Source: Planctomycetota bacterium (GTDB lineage: Bacteria > Planctomycetota > UBA1135 > GCA-002686595). From it: a DNA stretch of 64,000 bases. The notes under the pieces are model-generated. The model saw nothing but the letters and a program-made list of their open reading frames with translations. It was not told where the DNA came from and did not search any database. The stretch lies in contig NYUD01000090.1 in the NCBI GenBank assembly GCA_002683825.1, forward strand, positions 167,222 through 231,221, read 5' to 3'. The translations under genes were made by a program, and so were the position numbers. Below, in pieces: positions 17,991 through 26,710 of the stretch; position 1 is the stretch's first letter, and each line of letters opens with the position of its first letter.

Positions 17991-18392
17991 CTACTCTGCG
18001 ACAACCTCCGCGGTCTCTTCGACTTCCTCGGGGGTTCGCTCAACGAATTCGAGGATCGCTCGCTCGCCGTTGTCCCCGAGCCGCGGCTTCGAGAGCCGCA
18101 GGACGCGGCAATAGCCACCCGGGCGTTCCTGGAAACGCGGTCCCAGAACGTCGAAAAGCTTCTGCACAGCCTCCTTGCTACGCACCTTGGCGAAAGCGCG
18201 TCGGCGGTTGTGCATCGTGGCCTCTTTGCTAAGGGTTACGAGCTTCTCAACGAAAGGCTTGACGGCCTTGGCTTTTTGGATCGTGGTGACGATCCGCTCA
18301 TGCTCGATCAGGGAAGCCGTCATGTTCCTCATCATCGCCTGGCGATGGGAGGTCGTACGGCCCAGCTTTTTTCCGGCTACGCGATGTCGCAT
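17991..18392 (-). CDS. rplQ: 50S ribosomal protein L17
   Basis: 133-aa bL17. The start 'MRHRVAGKKLGRTTSHRQAM' is the family hallmark and 'ATMHNRRRAFAKVRSK' follows. The last 20 residues are an acidic tail (EEVEETAEVVAE at the end) beyond the usual core. Last gene of the superoperon, 35 bases after rpoA. Confidence 0.97.
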   Translation of the reverse strand: MRHRVAGKKLGRTTSHRQAMMRNMTASLIEHERIVTTIQKAKAVKPFVEKLVTLSKEATMHNRRRAFAKVRSKEAVQKLFDVLGPRFQERPGGYCRVLRLSKPRLGDNGERAILEFVERTPEEVEETAEVVAE

Positions 18393-18427
18393 CGGGGTAT
18401 CTCGTGGGTTTGGAGCGATGTCCGGAG

Positions 18428-19417
18428 TCAGACCATCATCCCCAGGGACAGACCCTTTTCGGTCAGTCGGGTCTTGATCTCCGTAAGCGAGGTCTTGCCG
18501 AGGTTCTTCAGCTTCATGACCTCGGGCTCGGAGAGGGTGACGAGGTCACGTAGTGTCGCCAGGCTGGCGCTGTCGAGACAGTTGCGTGCACGGACCGAGA
18601 GCTCGAGATCCGAGATCGGGCGGTCCAGAAGACGACGCATTTCGTCGTCTTCGCGGTTTTTCTGGTTGAACTCCGAACGGGTCGGGTCGCCGGCCATCGG
18701 CATCTCGCCAGAATCCGGATCAAAAAGTACGAAGGGATTCAGGTGCTTGCGATAGACCTTGGCGGCCTCGGTCAGCGCCATCTGCGGGCTGATCGTGCCA
18801 TCCGTCCAGATCTCAAGAACCAGACGATCGAAGTTCGTGAACTTTCCGACTCGGGTCGCTTCCACGGAGTAGCGGACGCGGTGCACCGGGGAGTAGATCG
18901 AGTCGATCGGAATCGTGCCCAACTCCTCGGTTTCCTCACGGTTTTCTTCGGAAGGGACATAGCCCCTGCCCTTGGCAACGTCCATTTCGACCTTGAATTC
19001 CCGATCCAAGGTCAAATTGGCAATGACGAGGTCCTTGTTGACAACCTCGGCATCGCCTTCGCATTCGACATCAGCTCCCGTGACCGGGCCCTTTCCGCTC
19101 TTCTTGATGCGGCAGGTGATCGGGTTCTTGCCGGGATGGCGAATGCGTAAACGCTTGGTATTCAGAATGATGTCGGTGACGTCCTCGTATGTACCTTCGA
19201 GTGACGCGAACTCATGGTCCGCGCCCTCGATCCTGACGGCTGTAACGGCGGTACCTTCGATCGAGGACAAAAGCACCCGACGTAGGCCGTTGCCTATCGT
19301 GTGCCCGAATCCGCGTTGGAAGGGCTCGACGAGAAAGCGACCGAATTCGTCCGTCAGAGATTCTGCGTCTGGAACGACCTTGCTGGGAAGCTCGAACTTG
19401 CGCCAACGAATCCTCAT
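18428..19417 (-). CDS. rpoA: RNA polymerase alpha subunit
   Basis: 329-aa alpha subunit. The N-terminal assembly domain includes 'FLVEPFQRGFGHTIGNGLRRVLLSSI' type sequence (28-53). The C-terminal domain carries the helix-hairpin-helix with 'CLDSASLATLRDLVTLSEPE' and 'LKNLGKTSLTEIKTRL', which binds UP elements and activators. It sits between rpsD and rplQ as in most bacteria. Confidence 0.98.
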   Translation of the reverse strand: MRIRWRKFELPSKVVPDAESLTDEFGRFLVEPFQRGFGHTIGNGLRRVLLSSIEGTAVTAVRIEGADHEFASLEGTYEDVTDIILNTKRLRIRHPGKNPITCRIKKSGKGPVTGADVECEGDAEVVNKDLVIANLTLDREFKVEMDVAKGRGYVPSEENREETEELGTIPIDSIYSPVHRVRYSVEATRVGKFTNFDRLVLEIWTDGTISPQMALTEAAKVYRKHLNPFVLFDPDSGEMPMAGDPTRSEFNQKNREDDEMRRLLDRPISDLELSVRARNCLDSASLATLRDLVTLSEPEVMKLKNLGKTSLTEIKTRLTEKGLSLGMMV

Positions 19418-19484
19418 GGATGTCTCCCTTTGGGGCGTGTGGGGTTCGTGTGGTTGGGTGGTTTTTGGAAGGTCCCGGTGGGGA

Positions 19485-20111
19485 CTACTTGGAGCAAAGC
19501 TCGATGATGAGCTGCTCCTGAATCGGGTGCGGCACGTGTTCGCGACGCGGAAGGGCTACGACCTCGGAGAGGAAACCCTCGCCCGTAACGCTGAGCCAGT
19601 CAGGAACCACTTGTGCCTTGTTCACTTCGACGGCCTCAAGAATCATTTTCTTGGTCTTTTCGCCTTCACGCACGGACAGCTTGTCGCCAGGGCGTACACG
19701 ATAGGAGGCGATGTCAACGAGACGGTCGTTCACGCGGAAGTGACCGTGATTGATCATTTGCCGAGCGTGATTGCGCGAGAGCGCAAAACCGCTGGCGAGA
19801 ACTACGTTGTCCAGGCGGCGCTCAAGGAGCGATAGAAGGTTCTCACCTGTATTTCCCCTTAGCCGCTCGGCCTCCTTGAAATACAGGCGGAACTGCCGCT
19901 CGAGCAAACCGTAGATTCGCTTGAGCTTCTGCTTCTCACGCAGGTGCAGTCCGTAGTCGGTAACCTTGGACCGCTTCTGGGCGTGCACTCCGGGCGGATA
20001 GTCCCGGCGAGACAGCGCACACTTATCCGTAAAGCAGCGTTGCCCCTTCAGGAAGAGCTTCATGCCCTCCCGGCGGCAGAGCTTGCACTTGTTGTCGACG
20101 TATCGTGCCAT
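19485..20111 (-). CDS. rpsD: 30S ribosomal protein S4, zinc-binding form
   Basis: 208-aa uS4, started at ATG 20111 (MARYVDNKCK) where the family begins. Four N-terminal cysteines (C9, C12, C26, C31) form the zinc-binding 'C+' version. The S4 RNA-binding domain contains 'RRLDNVVLASGFALSRNHAR'. S4 nucleates 30S assembly on 16S rRNA and often autoregulates its operon. Located between rpsK and rpoA. Confidence 0.97.
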   Translation of the reverse strand: MARYVDNKCKLCRREGMKLFLKGQRCFTDKCALSRRDYPPGVHAQKRSKVTDYGLHLREKQKLKRIYGLLERQFRLYFKEAERLRGNTGENLLSLLERRLDNVVLASGFALSRNHARQMINHGHFRVNDRLVDIASYRVRPGDKLSVREGEKTKKMILEAVEVNKAQVVPDWLSVTGEGFLSEVVALPRREHVPHPIQEQLIIELCSK

Positions 20112-20127
20112 GGATTGCCTTCGAGAA

Positions 20128-20508
20128 TCAGACGCGCCGGCGCTTACGCGCGCGGCAACCATTGTGCGGGAGCGGGGTTACATCGGTGATCAAGACCACC
20201 TTCAGTCCGGAAGAAGCCAGGGCGCGAACGGCCGACTCACGGCCGGAACCGACACCTTTCACGCGTACCTCGACCTCCTTCATGCCGTGGCGCATCGCAC
20301 CATTGGCGGCCCGCTCGGAAGCGCGCTGCGCGGCGTAGGGCGTGCTCTTCCGCGTGCCCTTGAATCCAACGCACCCAGCGGCGCCCCAGGAAACCGTGTC
20401 TCCGTTGGGCCCGGTGATCGTGATGTGCGTGTTGTTGAACGTCGCCTTGATGTGAACGATGCCCTTGGCGATGTTCTTCTTCGGCTTGCGTTTGGTCGAC
20501 TTTGCCAT
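20128..20508 (-). CDS. rpsK: 30S ribosomal protein S11
   Basis: 126-aa uS11 of the 30S platform. Conserved stretches are 'GIVHIKATFNNTHITITGPN' and 'PLPHNGCRARKRRRV' at the C-terminus. It starts 34 bases after rpsM and ends 16 bases before rpsD, the standard alpha-operon order. Confidence 0.97.
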   Translation of the reverse strand: MAKSTKRKPKKNIAKGIVHIKATFNNTHITITGPNGDTVSWGAAGCVGFKGTRKSTPYAAQRASERAANGAMRHGMKEVEVRVKGVGSGRESAVRALASSGLKVVLITDVTPLPHNGCRARKRRRV

Positions 20509-20542
20509 GGTTTTCCTTGGAGGGTCCCTGGGAGGGACGTCT

Positions 20543-20926
20543 CTACTTCATTCCCTTCACTGACTTCTTGCCCGCGACGGTCTTCTTGGGCCCCTTGCGG
20601 GACCGCGCGTTGGTCCGAGTGCGCTGCCCCCTGGCCGGAAGGCCGCGGCGGTGACGCATCCCGCGATAGCACCCGATGTCGCGCAGACGGCTGATGTTGC
20701 CGGCAATGACCCGACGCAGGGCACCCTCAACGGGATAGTTCTTCTGAATGTGGGTCGCCAGGTTGGTGATCTGCTCCTCGGTCAGGTCGCTGGCCTTCAG
20801 ACCACGATCCAACTTGAGGACGTCACAAATCTTGTGCGACGTGGAAAGCCCGACCCCGAAGATGTAGGTCAGGGAGATCTCCAAACGCTTGTGGTTGGGA
20901 ATATCGACTCCGATTACGCGCGGCAT
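20543..20926 (-). CDS. rpsM: 30S ribosomal protein S13
   Basis: 127-aa uS13 of the 30S head, which touches P-site tRNA and the intersubunit bridge. 'IFGVGLSTSHKICDVL' and 'RHRRGLPARGQRTRTNARSR' are diagnostic. Follows rpmJ by 4 bases. Confidence 0.97.
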   Translation of the reverse strand: MPRVIGVDIPNHKRLEISLTYIFGVGLSTSHKICDVLKLDRGLKASDLTEEQITNLATHIQKNYPVEGALRRVIAGNISRLRDIGCYRGMRHRRGLPARGQRTRTNARSRKGPKKTVAGKKSVKGMK

Positions 20927-20930
20927 GGAA

Positions 20931-21050
20931 CTACTTACCCTGGCGTTGCTTGTGGGTGGGGTCCGCCTTGCAGATCACGTGAACGACTCCACGCCTCCGG
21001 ACAATTTTGCACCGCATGCACATGCGGCGGACGCTGCTTCGAACTTTCAT
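20931..21050 (-). CDS. rpmJ: 50S ribosomal protein L36
   Basis: 39-aa bL36 read directly from the sequence. It begins 'MKVRSSVRRMCMRCKIV' and ends 'HKQRQGK'. Zinc ligands are C11, C14, C27 and H33. Its ATG (21050) overlaps the infA stop by four bases (ATGA), and the gene ends 4 bases before rpsM. Position infA-rpmJ-rpsM is the conserved one. Confidence 0.95.
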   Translation of the reverse strand: MKVRSSVRRMCMRCKIVRRRGVVHVICKADPTHKQRQGK

Positions 21051-21283
21051 CGGTCTTTCCTTTTCCGATCGCCTCGATAGACGATGCGGCCTTTTGTTAG
21101 GTCATAGGGGGACATCTCGATGGTGATCTTGTCCCCGGGCAGGATCCGGATGTAGTGCATCCGCATCTTGCCGCTGACATGAGCGAGGATCACGTGACCC
21201 GATTCCAGCTTGGCCCGAAAGCGGGCATTGGGAAGCGATTCGGTCACGATGGCCTCAACGGTGATCGGTTCTTCCTTAGCCAA
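21047..21283 (-). CDS. infA: Translation initiation factor IF-1
   Basis: OB-fold factor that occupies the A site during initiation ('NARFRAKLESGHVILAHVSGKMR', 'GDKITIEMSPYDLTKGRI'). I start it at TTG 21283. IF-1 normally begins M-A-K-E-E, the residues here are (TTG)-A-K-E-E, and GGAGAGGGGGG lies 7 bases upstream. That choice gives 78 aa. An in-frame ATG at 21304 would add seven residues and place the Shine-Dalgarno inside the gene. The TTG start overlaps the end of adk by 8 bases. Confidence 0.9.
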   Translation of the reverse strand: MAKEEPITVEAIVTESLPNARFRAKLESGHVILAHVSGKMRMHYIRILPGDKITIEMSPYDLTKGRIVYRGDRKRKDR

Positions 21284-21938
21284 GGTCCACCCCCCTCTCC
21301 GCAATCACGGACCGCAACCCCTCGAAGATTTCGCCGGGAGCTCGCTCCCCATCGACCCTCGTCAGTACATCCAGCTGGTCGTAGAACTCGACGAGCGGAG
21401 CGGTTTGGTTGCGGTAGACGGCGATGCGTTCCCGAACGACCTCAGGGGCGTCGTCCGGGCGTCGGTAGAGTTCGCCTCCACAGGAGTCACAAATGCCCCC
21501 GCGGGCGGGCGGCTTGAAGTCGAGGTGTTGGATGTTCTCGCAAGAGCGGCAAAGGAGCCTACCGGAGGCCCGACGAATGAGGGTCTCTTCACTCACATCG
21601 AGGGCGAGTACGACGACCTGATCGTCCGGGCTCAGACGAGAGCCCAGGGACTCGGCCTGCGCCAGCGTGCGCGGGAATCCATCCAGCAGATACCCCTTCT
21701 CACAATCCGGCTGGCCAACGCGTTCGGCGAGCATGTCGAGCACGACCTCGTCGGGCACCAGCGCTCCTGCATCCATGTATTCCTTGGCCTTCAGCCCAAA
21801 GCTCGAACCCTGGCCGAGATGGAGGCGGAAAAGATCCCCGGTCGACACATGGGTCAACCTATAGGCTTCCGCCAGACGAACCGCCTGGGTGCCCTTACCT
21901 GCGCCGGGAGCCCCGAGGAGGATCAAGATACAGGCCAT
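21276..21938 (-). CDS. adk: Adenylate kinase, zinc LID type
   Basis: 220-aa enzyme interconverting ATP+AMP and 2 ADP. The P-loop is 'GAPGAGKGTQ' (9-18), the AMP-site segment is 'HVSTGDLFR' and 'LLDGFPRTLAQAE' follows. The LID domain holds four zinc cysteines (C130, C133, C150, C153). Start is ATG 21938. The larger frame extending upstream merely runs through secY out of frame. It is 5 bases downstream of secY, as in Gram-positive and many other spc operons. Confidence 0.96.
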   Translation of the reverse strand: MACILILLGAPGAGKGTQAVRLAEAYRLTHVSTGDLFRLHLGQGSSFGLKAKEYMDAGALVPDEVVLDMLAERVGQPDCEKGYLLDGFPRTLAQAESLGSRLSPDDQVVVLALDVSEETLIRRASGRLLCRSCENIQHLDFKPPARGGICDSCGGELYRRPDDAPEVVRERIAVYRNQTAPLVEFYDQLDVLTRVDGERAPGEIFEGLRSVIAERGVDLG

Positions 21939-21943
21939 GAACT

Positions 21944-23293
21944 TCAACCTCGCTTCGCCCATCCTGCGCCGCCCATGCCGCCGCCCATGCCGCCGCCCTT
22001 GCCCTTCATGAAGCCTTCGTAGTTGCGCATGACCAGCTGAGCGTTCATGCGATCGACGACATCGAGTGCGACACCGACAACGATCAGCACCGAAGTGCCG
22101 CCGAGGAAGTAAGCCAGGTTGCCGGAAAGTCCTGGGATGTTGCCCGTGATGAAGTTCGGCAGAACCGCGATCATCGCCAGGAAGATGGCGCCCGCCAGGG
22201 TGATGCGGGTCAGGACTTCCTTGAGGTAGGCCGCAGTTTTGGCGCCGGGTCGAATGCCGGGGATGAATGAGCCGTGCTCGCGAAGGTTGTCTGCGATCTC
22301 CTCGGGACGGAACATCAGGTTGTTCCAGAAGAAGCTGAATCCCATGACCATGCCCATGGAGAGCGTGACGTAAATGAACCCGTCCGTGTCCGTAAAGATC
22401 GCCGCAAGTCGACTCCAAAAGCCCCAACCCGTTTGCGAGGCCAAGAAGCCCAGAAGTACGCCCGGAATGATGAAAACGGCGGAGGCGAAAATGATGGGCA
22501 TCACACCCGCCATGTTGATCTTCAAGGGCAGGTAATGGCGCTGCCCGCCGTAGACGCGCCTCCCGCGGGTCAGCTTGGCGTACTGGATCGGAATCCGCCG
22601 CTCGGCCTTCTGGATGGCCACGATGACCAAGACGATCGCGATCCAGATACCAATCAGCGTGAGGATCGTGTTGTAAGCATCGTCCTGCTGCTTGATCACG
22701 TTGCTGAGGCTGGCCGGCATGGTGGAGATGATTCCAGCCATGATGATCAGCGAGGCGCCGTTGCCGATCCCGTGCTCGGTGATGAGCTCGCCCACCCACA
22801 TGACGAATAACGAGCCCGCCATCAAGCCGAGCACCACGACCGCCATCAAGCCGAGGGTGGGTTCGCGGTTCTCGAGAAAGACGGGGTTCTTCGCAAAGAA
22901 GCCGAACCAGATCATGGTGGCCTGCAGGAAGCTGATCGGCACAACGGCCAAGCGCGTCCACTGGTTGATCTTCTTCTGCCCGGCTGCGCCTTCCTTTTGT
23001 ATGGCTTCGATCTGCGGCGATACCTTGCCAAGGATCGAGAAAATAATCGAAGCCGAGATGTAGGGCATGATGCCCAGCGAGAAGAGCACGGTCTGACCGA
23101 GCTGGCCTCCGGAGAACGCCGACAACAAGCCAAACGCGGTTCCCCCATGGGCCTGTTCGCGCAGAAAACTTGCGGACAGCCCGGGAATCGGCACGTGGAA
23201 CCCGACCCGGTACGCAAGCAAGAGACCCATCGTCGCGATGATCTTGTTACGCGTCTCGGGTATCTTCAGGAGCTGTAATGCGACGTGACTCAC
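21944..23293 (-). CDS. secY: Protein translocase channel SecY
   Basis: 449-aa ten-helix channel of the Sec translocon. Typical segments are 'HVPIPGL', 'GIMPYISASIIFSIL', 'ITEHGIGNGASLII' and 'SFIPGIRPGAKTAAYL'. The C-terminal tail is Gly/Met-rich (GKGGGMGGGMGGAGWAKRG) and longer than usual. Located between rplO and adk; its partner SecE is encoded in the same superoperon near tuf. Confidence 0.98.
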   Translation of the reverse strand: MSHVALQLLKIPETRNKIIATMGLLLAYRVGFHVPIPGLSASFLREQAHGGTAFGLLSAFSGGQLGQTVLFSLGIMPYISASIIFSILGKVSPQIEAIQKEGAAGQKKINQWTRLAVVPISFLQATMIWFGFFAKNPVFLENREPTLGLMAVVVLGLMAGSLFVMWVGELITEHGIGNGASLIIMAGIISTMPASLSNVIKQQDDAYNTILTLIGIWIAIVLVIVAIQKAERRIPIQYAKLTRGRRVYGGQRHYLPLKINMAGVMPIIFASAVFIIPGVLLGFLASQTGWGFWSRLAAIFTDTDGFIYVTLSMGMVMGFSFFWNNLMFRPEEIADNLREHGSFIPGIRPGAKTAAYLKEVLTRITLAGAIFLAMIAVLPNFITGNIPGLSGNLAYFLGGTSVLIVVGVALDVVDRMNAQLVMRNYEGFMKGKGGGMGGGMGGAGWAKRG

Positions 23294-23306
23294 GATAAGA
23301 CCTTGC

Positions 23307-23807
23307 TCAAGAGGACTTCTCGGGGGTTGACTTGGCGTTCAAGGCATCGGAGGCCTTCTTCATCTCGAGCGTGACGACCTCTCCTCCCGCCGAACGGATC
23401 TTTTCTTCGGCCGAACGCGAAAATTTGTGCGCGCGCACGGTCAGCTTGCGGCTGAGTGATCCGTTGCCGAGGACCTTCAGTAGTCGCGTATTCAGGCTGG
23501 TTAGACCGTGCGCAAGGACCGCGTCCAGATCGACCACATCGCCGTCGGCGAAGGCTTCAAGGACATCGACGTTGATGATCGTGTACTCGGTGCGGAAACG
23601 GGCGTTCGTGAAGCCGCGCTTGGGCACCCGGCGATAGATGGGCATCTGACCGCCTTCGTAGCCCGGGCGGCGGGAGGAACCCGAGCGCGCACCCCAACCC
23701 TTGTGGCCGCGACCACAGGTCTTGCCCTTGCCGCTGCCTATCCCACGACCGACACGCGTACGCGTGGTGTAAGCGGTGCCTTTGCTGGTGACCGTTTTGA
23801 GATCCAT
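23307..23807 (-). CDS. rplO: 50S ribosomal protein L15
   Basis: 166-aa uL15. The glycine-rich N-terminus 'RVGRGIGSGKGKTCGRGHKG' is diagnostic and 'RSGSSRRPGYEGGQMPIYRR' follows. The core ends near residue 150 and a short Lys/Ser-rich tail follows. 13 bases upstream of secY. Confidence 0.97.
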   Translation of the reverse strand: MDLKTVTSKGTAYTTRTRVGRGIGSGKGKTCGRGHKGWGARSGSSRRPGYEGGQMPIYRRVPKRGFTNARFRTEYTIINVDVLEAFADGDVVDLDAVLAHGLTSLNTRLLKVLGNGSLSRKLTVRAHKFSRSAEEKIRSAGGEVVTLEMKKASDALNAKSTPEKSS

Positions 23808-23816
23808 AATCGTTGC

Positions 23817-24332
23817 CTAGGAAAGTTCCACCCCGCGCAGCTTGGTGACCTCTTCGACCGTGCGCAGGAGGTAGAGGGCGTGGAAGGTCGCCTTGATCAG
23901 GTTGATGGGGGTCGTCGAACCGTAGGCCTTGCTGAGGATGTTCTTGATACCGGCCATCTCGCACACGGCGCGGACGGAGGCACCTGCGATAATTCCCGTA
24001 CCGGCCGAGGCGGGCAGCAGGCGGATCGTCGAGCCACAGAAGCGCCCGGTCACCTCGTGGGGGATCGAACCGGCCGCGTTCAAGGGAACACGAATCATGT
24101 GCTTGCGCGCATCCTTCGCTGCCTTCTCTATGGCGGGCGGAACCTGGCGCGCTTTCCCGAAGCCGTGGCCGACCAGACCTCCACGGTCGCCGGCGATGGT
24201 CAGGGCCGAGAACGAGAAACGACGCCCCCCCTTCACCACGGCGGCCGATCGGTTGATCTTGATCAGGATCTCGGTGATGCCCTCGAGCTGAGCGGACTCG
24301 CCGGTGTCGAGATAGGTGAGCTTGGTTTTCAT
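23817..24332 (-). CDS. rpsE: 30S ribosomal protein S5
   Basis: 171-aa uS5 involved in decoding fidelity. 'INRSAAVVKGGRRFSFSAL' and 'GHGFGKARQVPPAIEKA' mark the double-stranded RNA-binding domain, and 'STIRLLPASAGTGIIAGA' the second domain. 10 bases before rplO. Confidence 0.97.
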   Translation of the reverse strand: MKTKLTYLDTGESAQLEGITEILIKINRSAAVVKGGRRFSFSALTIAGDRGGLVGHGFGKARQVPPAIEKAAKDARKHMIRVPLNAAGSIPHEVTGRFCGSTIRLLPASAGTGIIAGASVRAVCEMAGIKNILSKAYGSTTPINLIKATFHALYLLRTVEEVTKLRGVELS

Positions 24333-24345
24333 CTGATTATGGATC

Positions 24346-24714
24346 CTAGAACTTCAGTCCGCCTTCGCGGGCTGCATCGGCCAAGGCCTTGATGCGTCCG
24401 TGGTACTTGCTGCTGCCACGGTCGAAAACGACCTTCTCAACGCCCTTCTCCAGCGCCAGCCTCGCAATCTCCTTGCCGACGAACGTCGCTTTCTCAGACT
24501 TGGATTTGTCGTTGAGGTCAGCGACACATTTCTTGCTGGCGGAACCGATGCTCGCCACCGTACGCCCGGTGCTCCCGTCGAGAATCTGGGCGTAGATGTG
24601 TTTGGCCGAGCGGTGAATCGAGAGGCGCACCACCGGTCCGGAACGGGAGAGGCGCCTGCGAACGGATAACTTTCTCCGCCTGCGGCGCACGTCGACGAGG
24701 GTAGATCGTTTCAT
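24346..24714 (-). CDS. rplR: 50S ribosomal protein L18
   Basis: 122-aa uL18, which binds 5S rRNA. 'VVRLSIHRSAKHIYAQILD' and the C-terminal 'YHGRIKALADAAREGGLKF' are the family signatures. Three bases separate it from rplF. Confidence 0.97.
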   Translation of the reverse strand: MKRSTLVDVRRRRRKLSVRRRLSRSGPVVRLSIHRSAKHIYAQILDGSTGRTVASIGSASKKCVADLNDKSKSEKATFVGKEIARLALEKGVEKVVFDRGSSKYHGRIKALADAAREGGLKF

Positions 24715-24717
24715 CGG

Positions 24718-25263
24718 TCAGCTCCCAAAGCTCTTGCCTTGCTTGCGGCGGACGTATTCGCCGCGGTAACGGATGCCCTTGCCCTTGTAGGGCTCGGGCG
24801 GGCGCACAGCACGCACGGTAGCGGCGAACTGACCGACGGCGTACTTGTCCGCACCGCGGATAACGATGTTGACCGGCTTGGGCGTTTCGACCTCGACCCC
24901 TTCGGGGATGTCGAAAATGACCGGGTGGCAAAAGCCGATGTTCAGGGTGAGCTTCTTGCCTTGGCCCTGGGCATTCCAGCCGATGCCGATGATGTCGAGC
25001 TGCTTTTCATAGCCCTTGTGGACACCCTGAACCATGTTGGCGAGGAGCGCTCGGGTCAAGCCGTGAAAGGCGCGGGCCTGGCGAGCGGCGCCCGAACCGT
25101 TCGGCGTGACGGTCACGACCGAGCCGTCGATGGCGATGTCGATTTCGGGACGCAGATTGAGGCTGAGCGTGCCCTTCGGCCCCTTGACGGTGACCGAGCG
25201 GCTCTTCTCCTCGACGCTGACGCCGGAGGGAACCGGGATGGGGAGTTTTCCGATGCGAGACAT
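24718..25263 (-). CDS. rplF: 50S ribosomal protein L6
   Basis: 181-aa uL6 near the GTPase centre. It opens 'MSRIGKLPIPVPSGVSV' and ends with the conserved 'EPYKGKGIRYRGEYVRRKQGK'. Ends 3 bases before rplR. Confidence 0.98.
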   Translation of the reverse strand: MSRIGKLPIPVPSGVSVEEKSRSVTVKGPKGTLSLNLRPEIDIAIDGSVVTVTPNGSGAARQARAFHGLTRALLANMVQGVHKGYEKQLDIIGIGWNAQGQGKKLTLNIGFCHPVIFDIPEGVEVETPKPVNIVIRGADKYAVGQFAATVRAVRPPEPYKGKGIRYRGEYVRRKQGKSFGS

Positions 25264-25266
25264 GGC

Positions 25267-25662
25267 TTAGCAGACGCGACAGATGATCTCACCACCGACG
25301 TTGTCCCTGCGGGCAGTGCGGTCGGAGATCAGGCCTTTGGGGGTCGAGAGAATCAGCGCACCCATGCCGCCGAGGACGGTGGGTAGGTTTCTGGGGCCGG
25401 CATACACACGCTTGCCGGGCTTACTGACGCGCTGGATGTCGCGCAGGACGTTCTCACCGTCGGGGCCAAACTTGAGCTCGACGTGCAAGCAACTCTGAGG
25501 CTTGGCGGACTCGACCTCGTAGCCTTCGATGAAGCCCTCCTCTTTGAGAACCTGGGCAATCCCCACCTTGATTTTCGAGGCGGGCATCGAAAGCTTCTTC
25601 TTGTGCACGGCGTTGCTGTTCCGGATCCGGGTCAGCATGTCGGCAATGGGATCGGTCATCAT
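25267..25662 (-). CDS. rpsH: 30S ribosomal protein S8
   Basis: 131-aa uS8 that binds the central domain of 16S rRNA. 'DPIADMLTRIRNSNAVHKK' and 'GMGALILSTPKGLISDRTAR' are diagnostic. In other bacteria S8 represses the spc operon; I did not identify its binding site here. 3 bases before rplF. Confidence 0.98.
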   Translation of the reverse strand: MMTDPIADMLTRIRNSNAVHKKKLSMPASKIKVGIAQVLKEEGFIEGYEVESAKPQSCLHVELKFGPDGENVLRDIQRVSKPGKRVYAGPRNLPTVLGGMGALILSTPKGLISDRTARRDNVGGEIICRVC

Positions 25663-25675
25663 GCTAGAGAATCTC

Positions 25676-25861
25676 CTACCAGGAAGCCTTACGCATGCCG
25701 GGGACCTCCCCGAGTAGCGCCTTCTGGCGCAGGCAGATACGGCAGATGCCGAACTTGCGATATACGGCGCGTGGGCGGCCGCAAAGGTTGCAGCGCCGTA
25801 TCACGCGCGATTTGAACTTCGGCTTCGCGTCGGCCTTGTTGATCAGTGCGGTCTTCGCCAT
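25676..25861 (-). CDS. rpsN: 30S ribosomal protein S14 type Z (zinc)
   Basis: 61-aa short uS14 of the zinc-binding type: two CxxC pairs in 'CNLCGRPRAVYRKFGICRIC'. Ends 'RQKALLGEVPGMRKASW', the family terminus. Located between rplE and rpsH. Confidence 0.97.
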   Translation of the reverse strand: MAKTALINKADAKPKFKSRVIRRCNLCGRPRAVYRKFGICRICLRQKALLGEVPGMRKASW

Positions 25862-25876
25862 GGCATCGGGAGGGGG

Positions 25877-26431
25877 CTAGTCGTTCTGTTCTTTGTTGCG
25901 GAAGGGCATACCGAGCTGCTTCAGCAAGGCGTAGCCCTGATCGTCGGTCGGAGCCGAAGTAACGAAGGTGACGTCCATCCCCTGCTGAAACTCGAGCTTG
26001 TCGAACTCGATCTCAGGGAAGACGGATTGTTCGGAGAGTCCGAGGGAGTAGTTTCCGCGGCCGTCCAACTTGGTTTTTACTCCACGGAAGTCGCGGATAC
26101 GAGGAAGGACGATCGAAATCAGGCGGTCGGCAAACTCCCACATGCGGTCGCGGCGCAGGGTTACGGCAACGCCGATGGGCATCCCCTCCCTCAGCTTGAA
26201 GCCGGCGATCGAATTGCGAGCCTTGCGTACGGTGGGACGCTGACCGGCGATGGTCGTCAGATCCCGCACGGCGGAGTCGATGCGGTTCTTGTTCTCAACC
26301 GCCCCCTTGCAGCCCATGTTGACCACGATCTTTTCCAGACGCGGAGCAGCCATGACGTTCTTGATGGAGAACTTCTTCATCAAGCCGTCGCGGATTTCGT
26401 TGTCGTATTTCTCTTTTAGACGCGGAGCCAT
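25877..26431 (-). CDS. rplE: 50S ribosomal protein L5
   Basis: 184-aa uL5, a 5S rRNA-binding protein of the central protuberance. 'MAAPRLEKIVVNMGCKGA' and 'GQRPTVRKARNSIAGFKLRE' are diagnostic. 5 bases after rplX. Confidence 0.98.
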   Translation of the reverse strand: MAPRLKEKYDNEIRDGLMKKFSIKNVMAAPRLEKIVVNMGCKGAVENKNRIDSAVRDLTTIAGQRPTVRKARNSIAGFKLREGMPIGVAVTLRRDRMWEFADRLISIVLPRIRDFRGVKTKLDGRGNYSLGLSEQSVFPEIEFDKLEFQQGMDVTFVTSAPTDDQGYALLKQLGMPFRNKEQND

Positions 26432-26436
26432 CTTCG

Positions 26437-26697
26437 TTAGTTCTCGCTAGGGAGCTTGCGCACGCCCCGTCCGGCATCGGCATCGAACAACATGACGTTC
26501 GATGCGTGGATCGAGCACTCTTCCTCGACCCGCTCGCCCTTGGGTGCTTGCTGGGAGGGGCGCTTATGCTTCCAGCGCTTGTTGACGCCGCTCACGATGA
26601 CGCGCCCCTTTTTGCGGTTGACCTCCGTAATGTCACCGGTACGACCCTTGTCGTTGCCGGAGATCACGATCACGGTGTCGCCTTTCTTGACGTGCAT
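26437..26697 (-). CDS. rplX: 50S ribosomal protein L24
   Basis: 86-aa uL24. The KOW motif 'KKGDTVIVISGNDKGRTGDI' (4-23) is clear and 'SIHASNVMLFDADAGRG' marks the C-terminus. Slightly shorter than the 100-aa norm. 13 bases after rplN. Confidence 0.97.
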   Translation of the reverse strand: MHVKKGDTVIVISGNDKGRTGDITEVNRKKGRVIVSGVNKRWKHKRPSQQAPKGERVEEECSIHASNVMLFDADAGRGVRKLPSEN

Positions 26698-26710
26698 AAC
26701 TCAGGAACTC

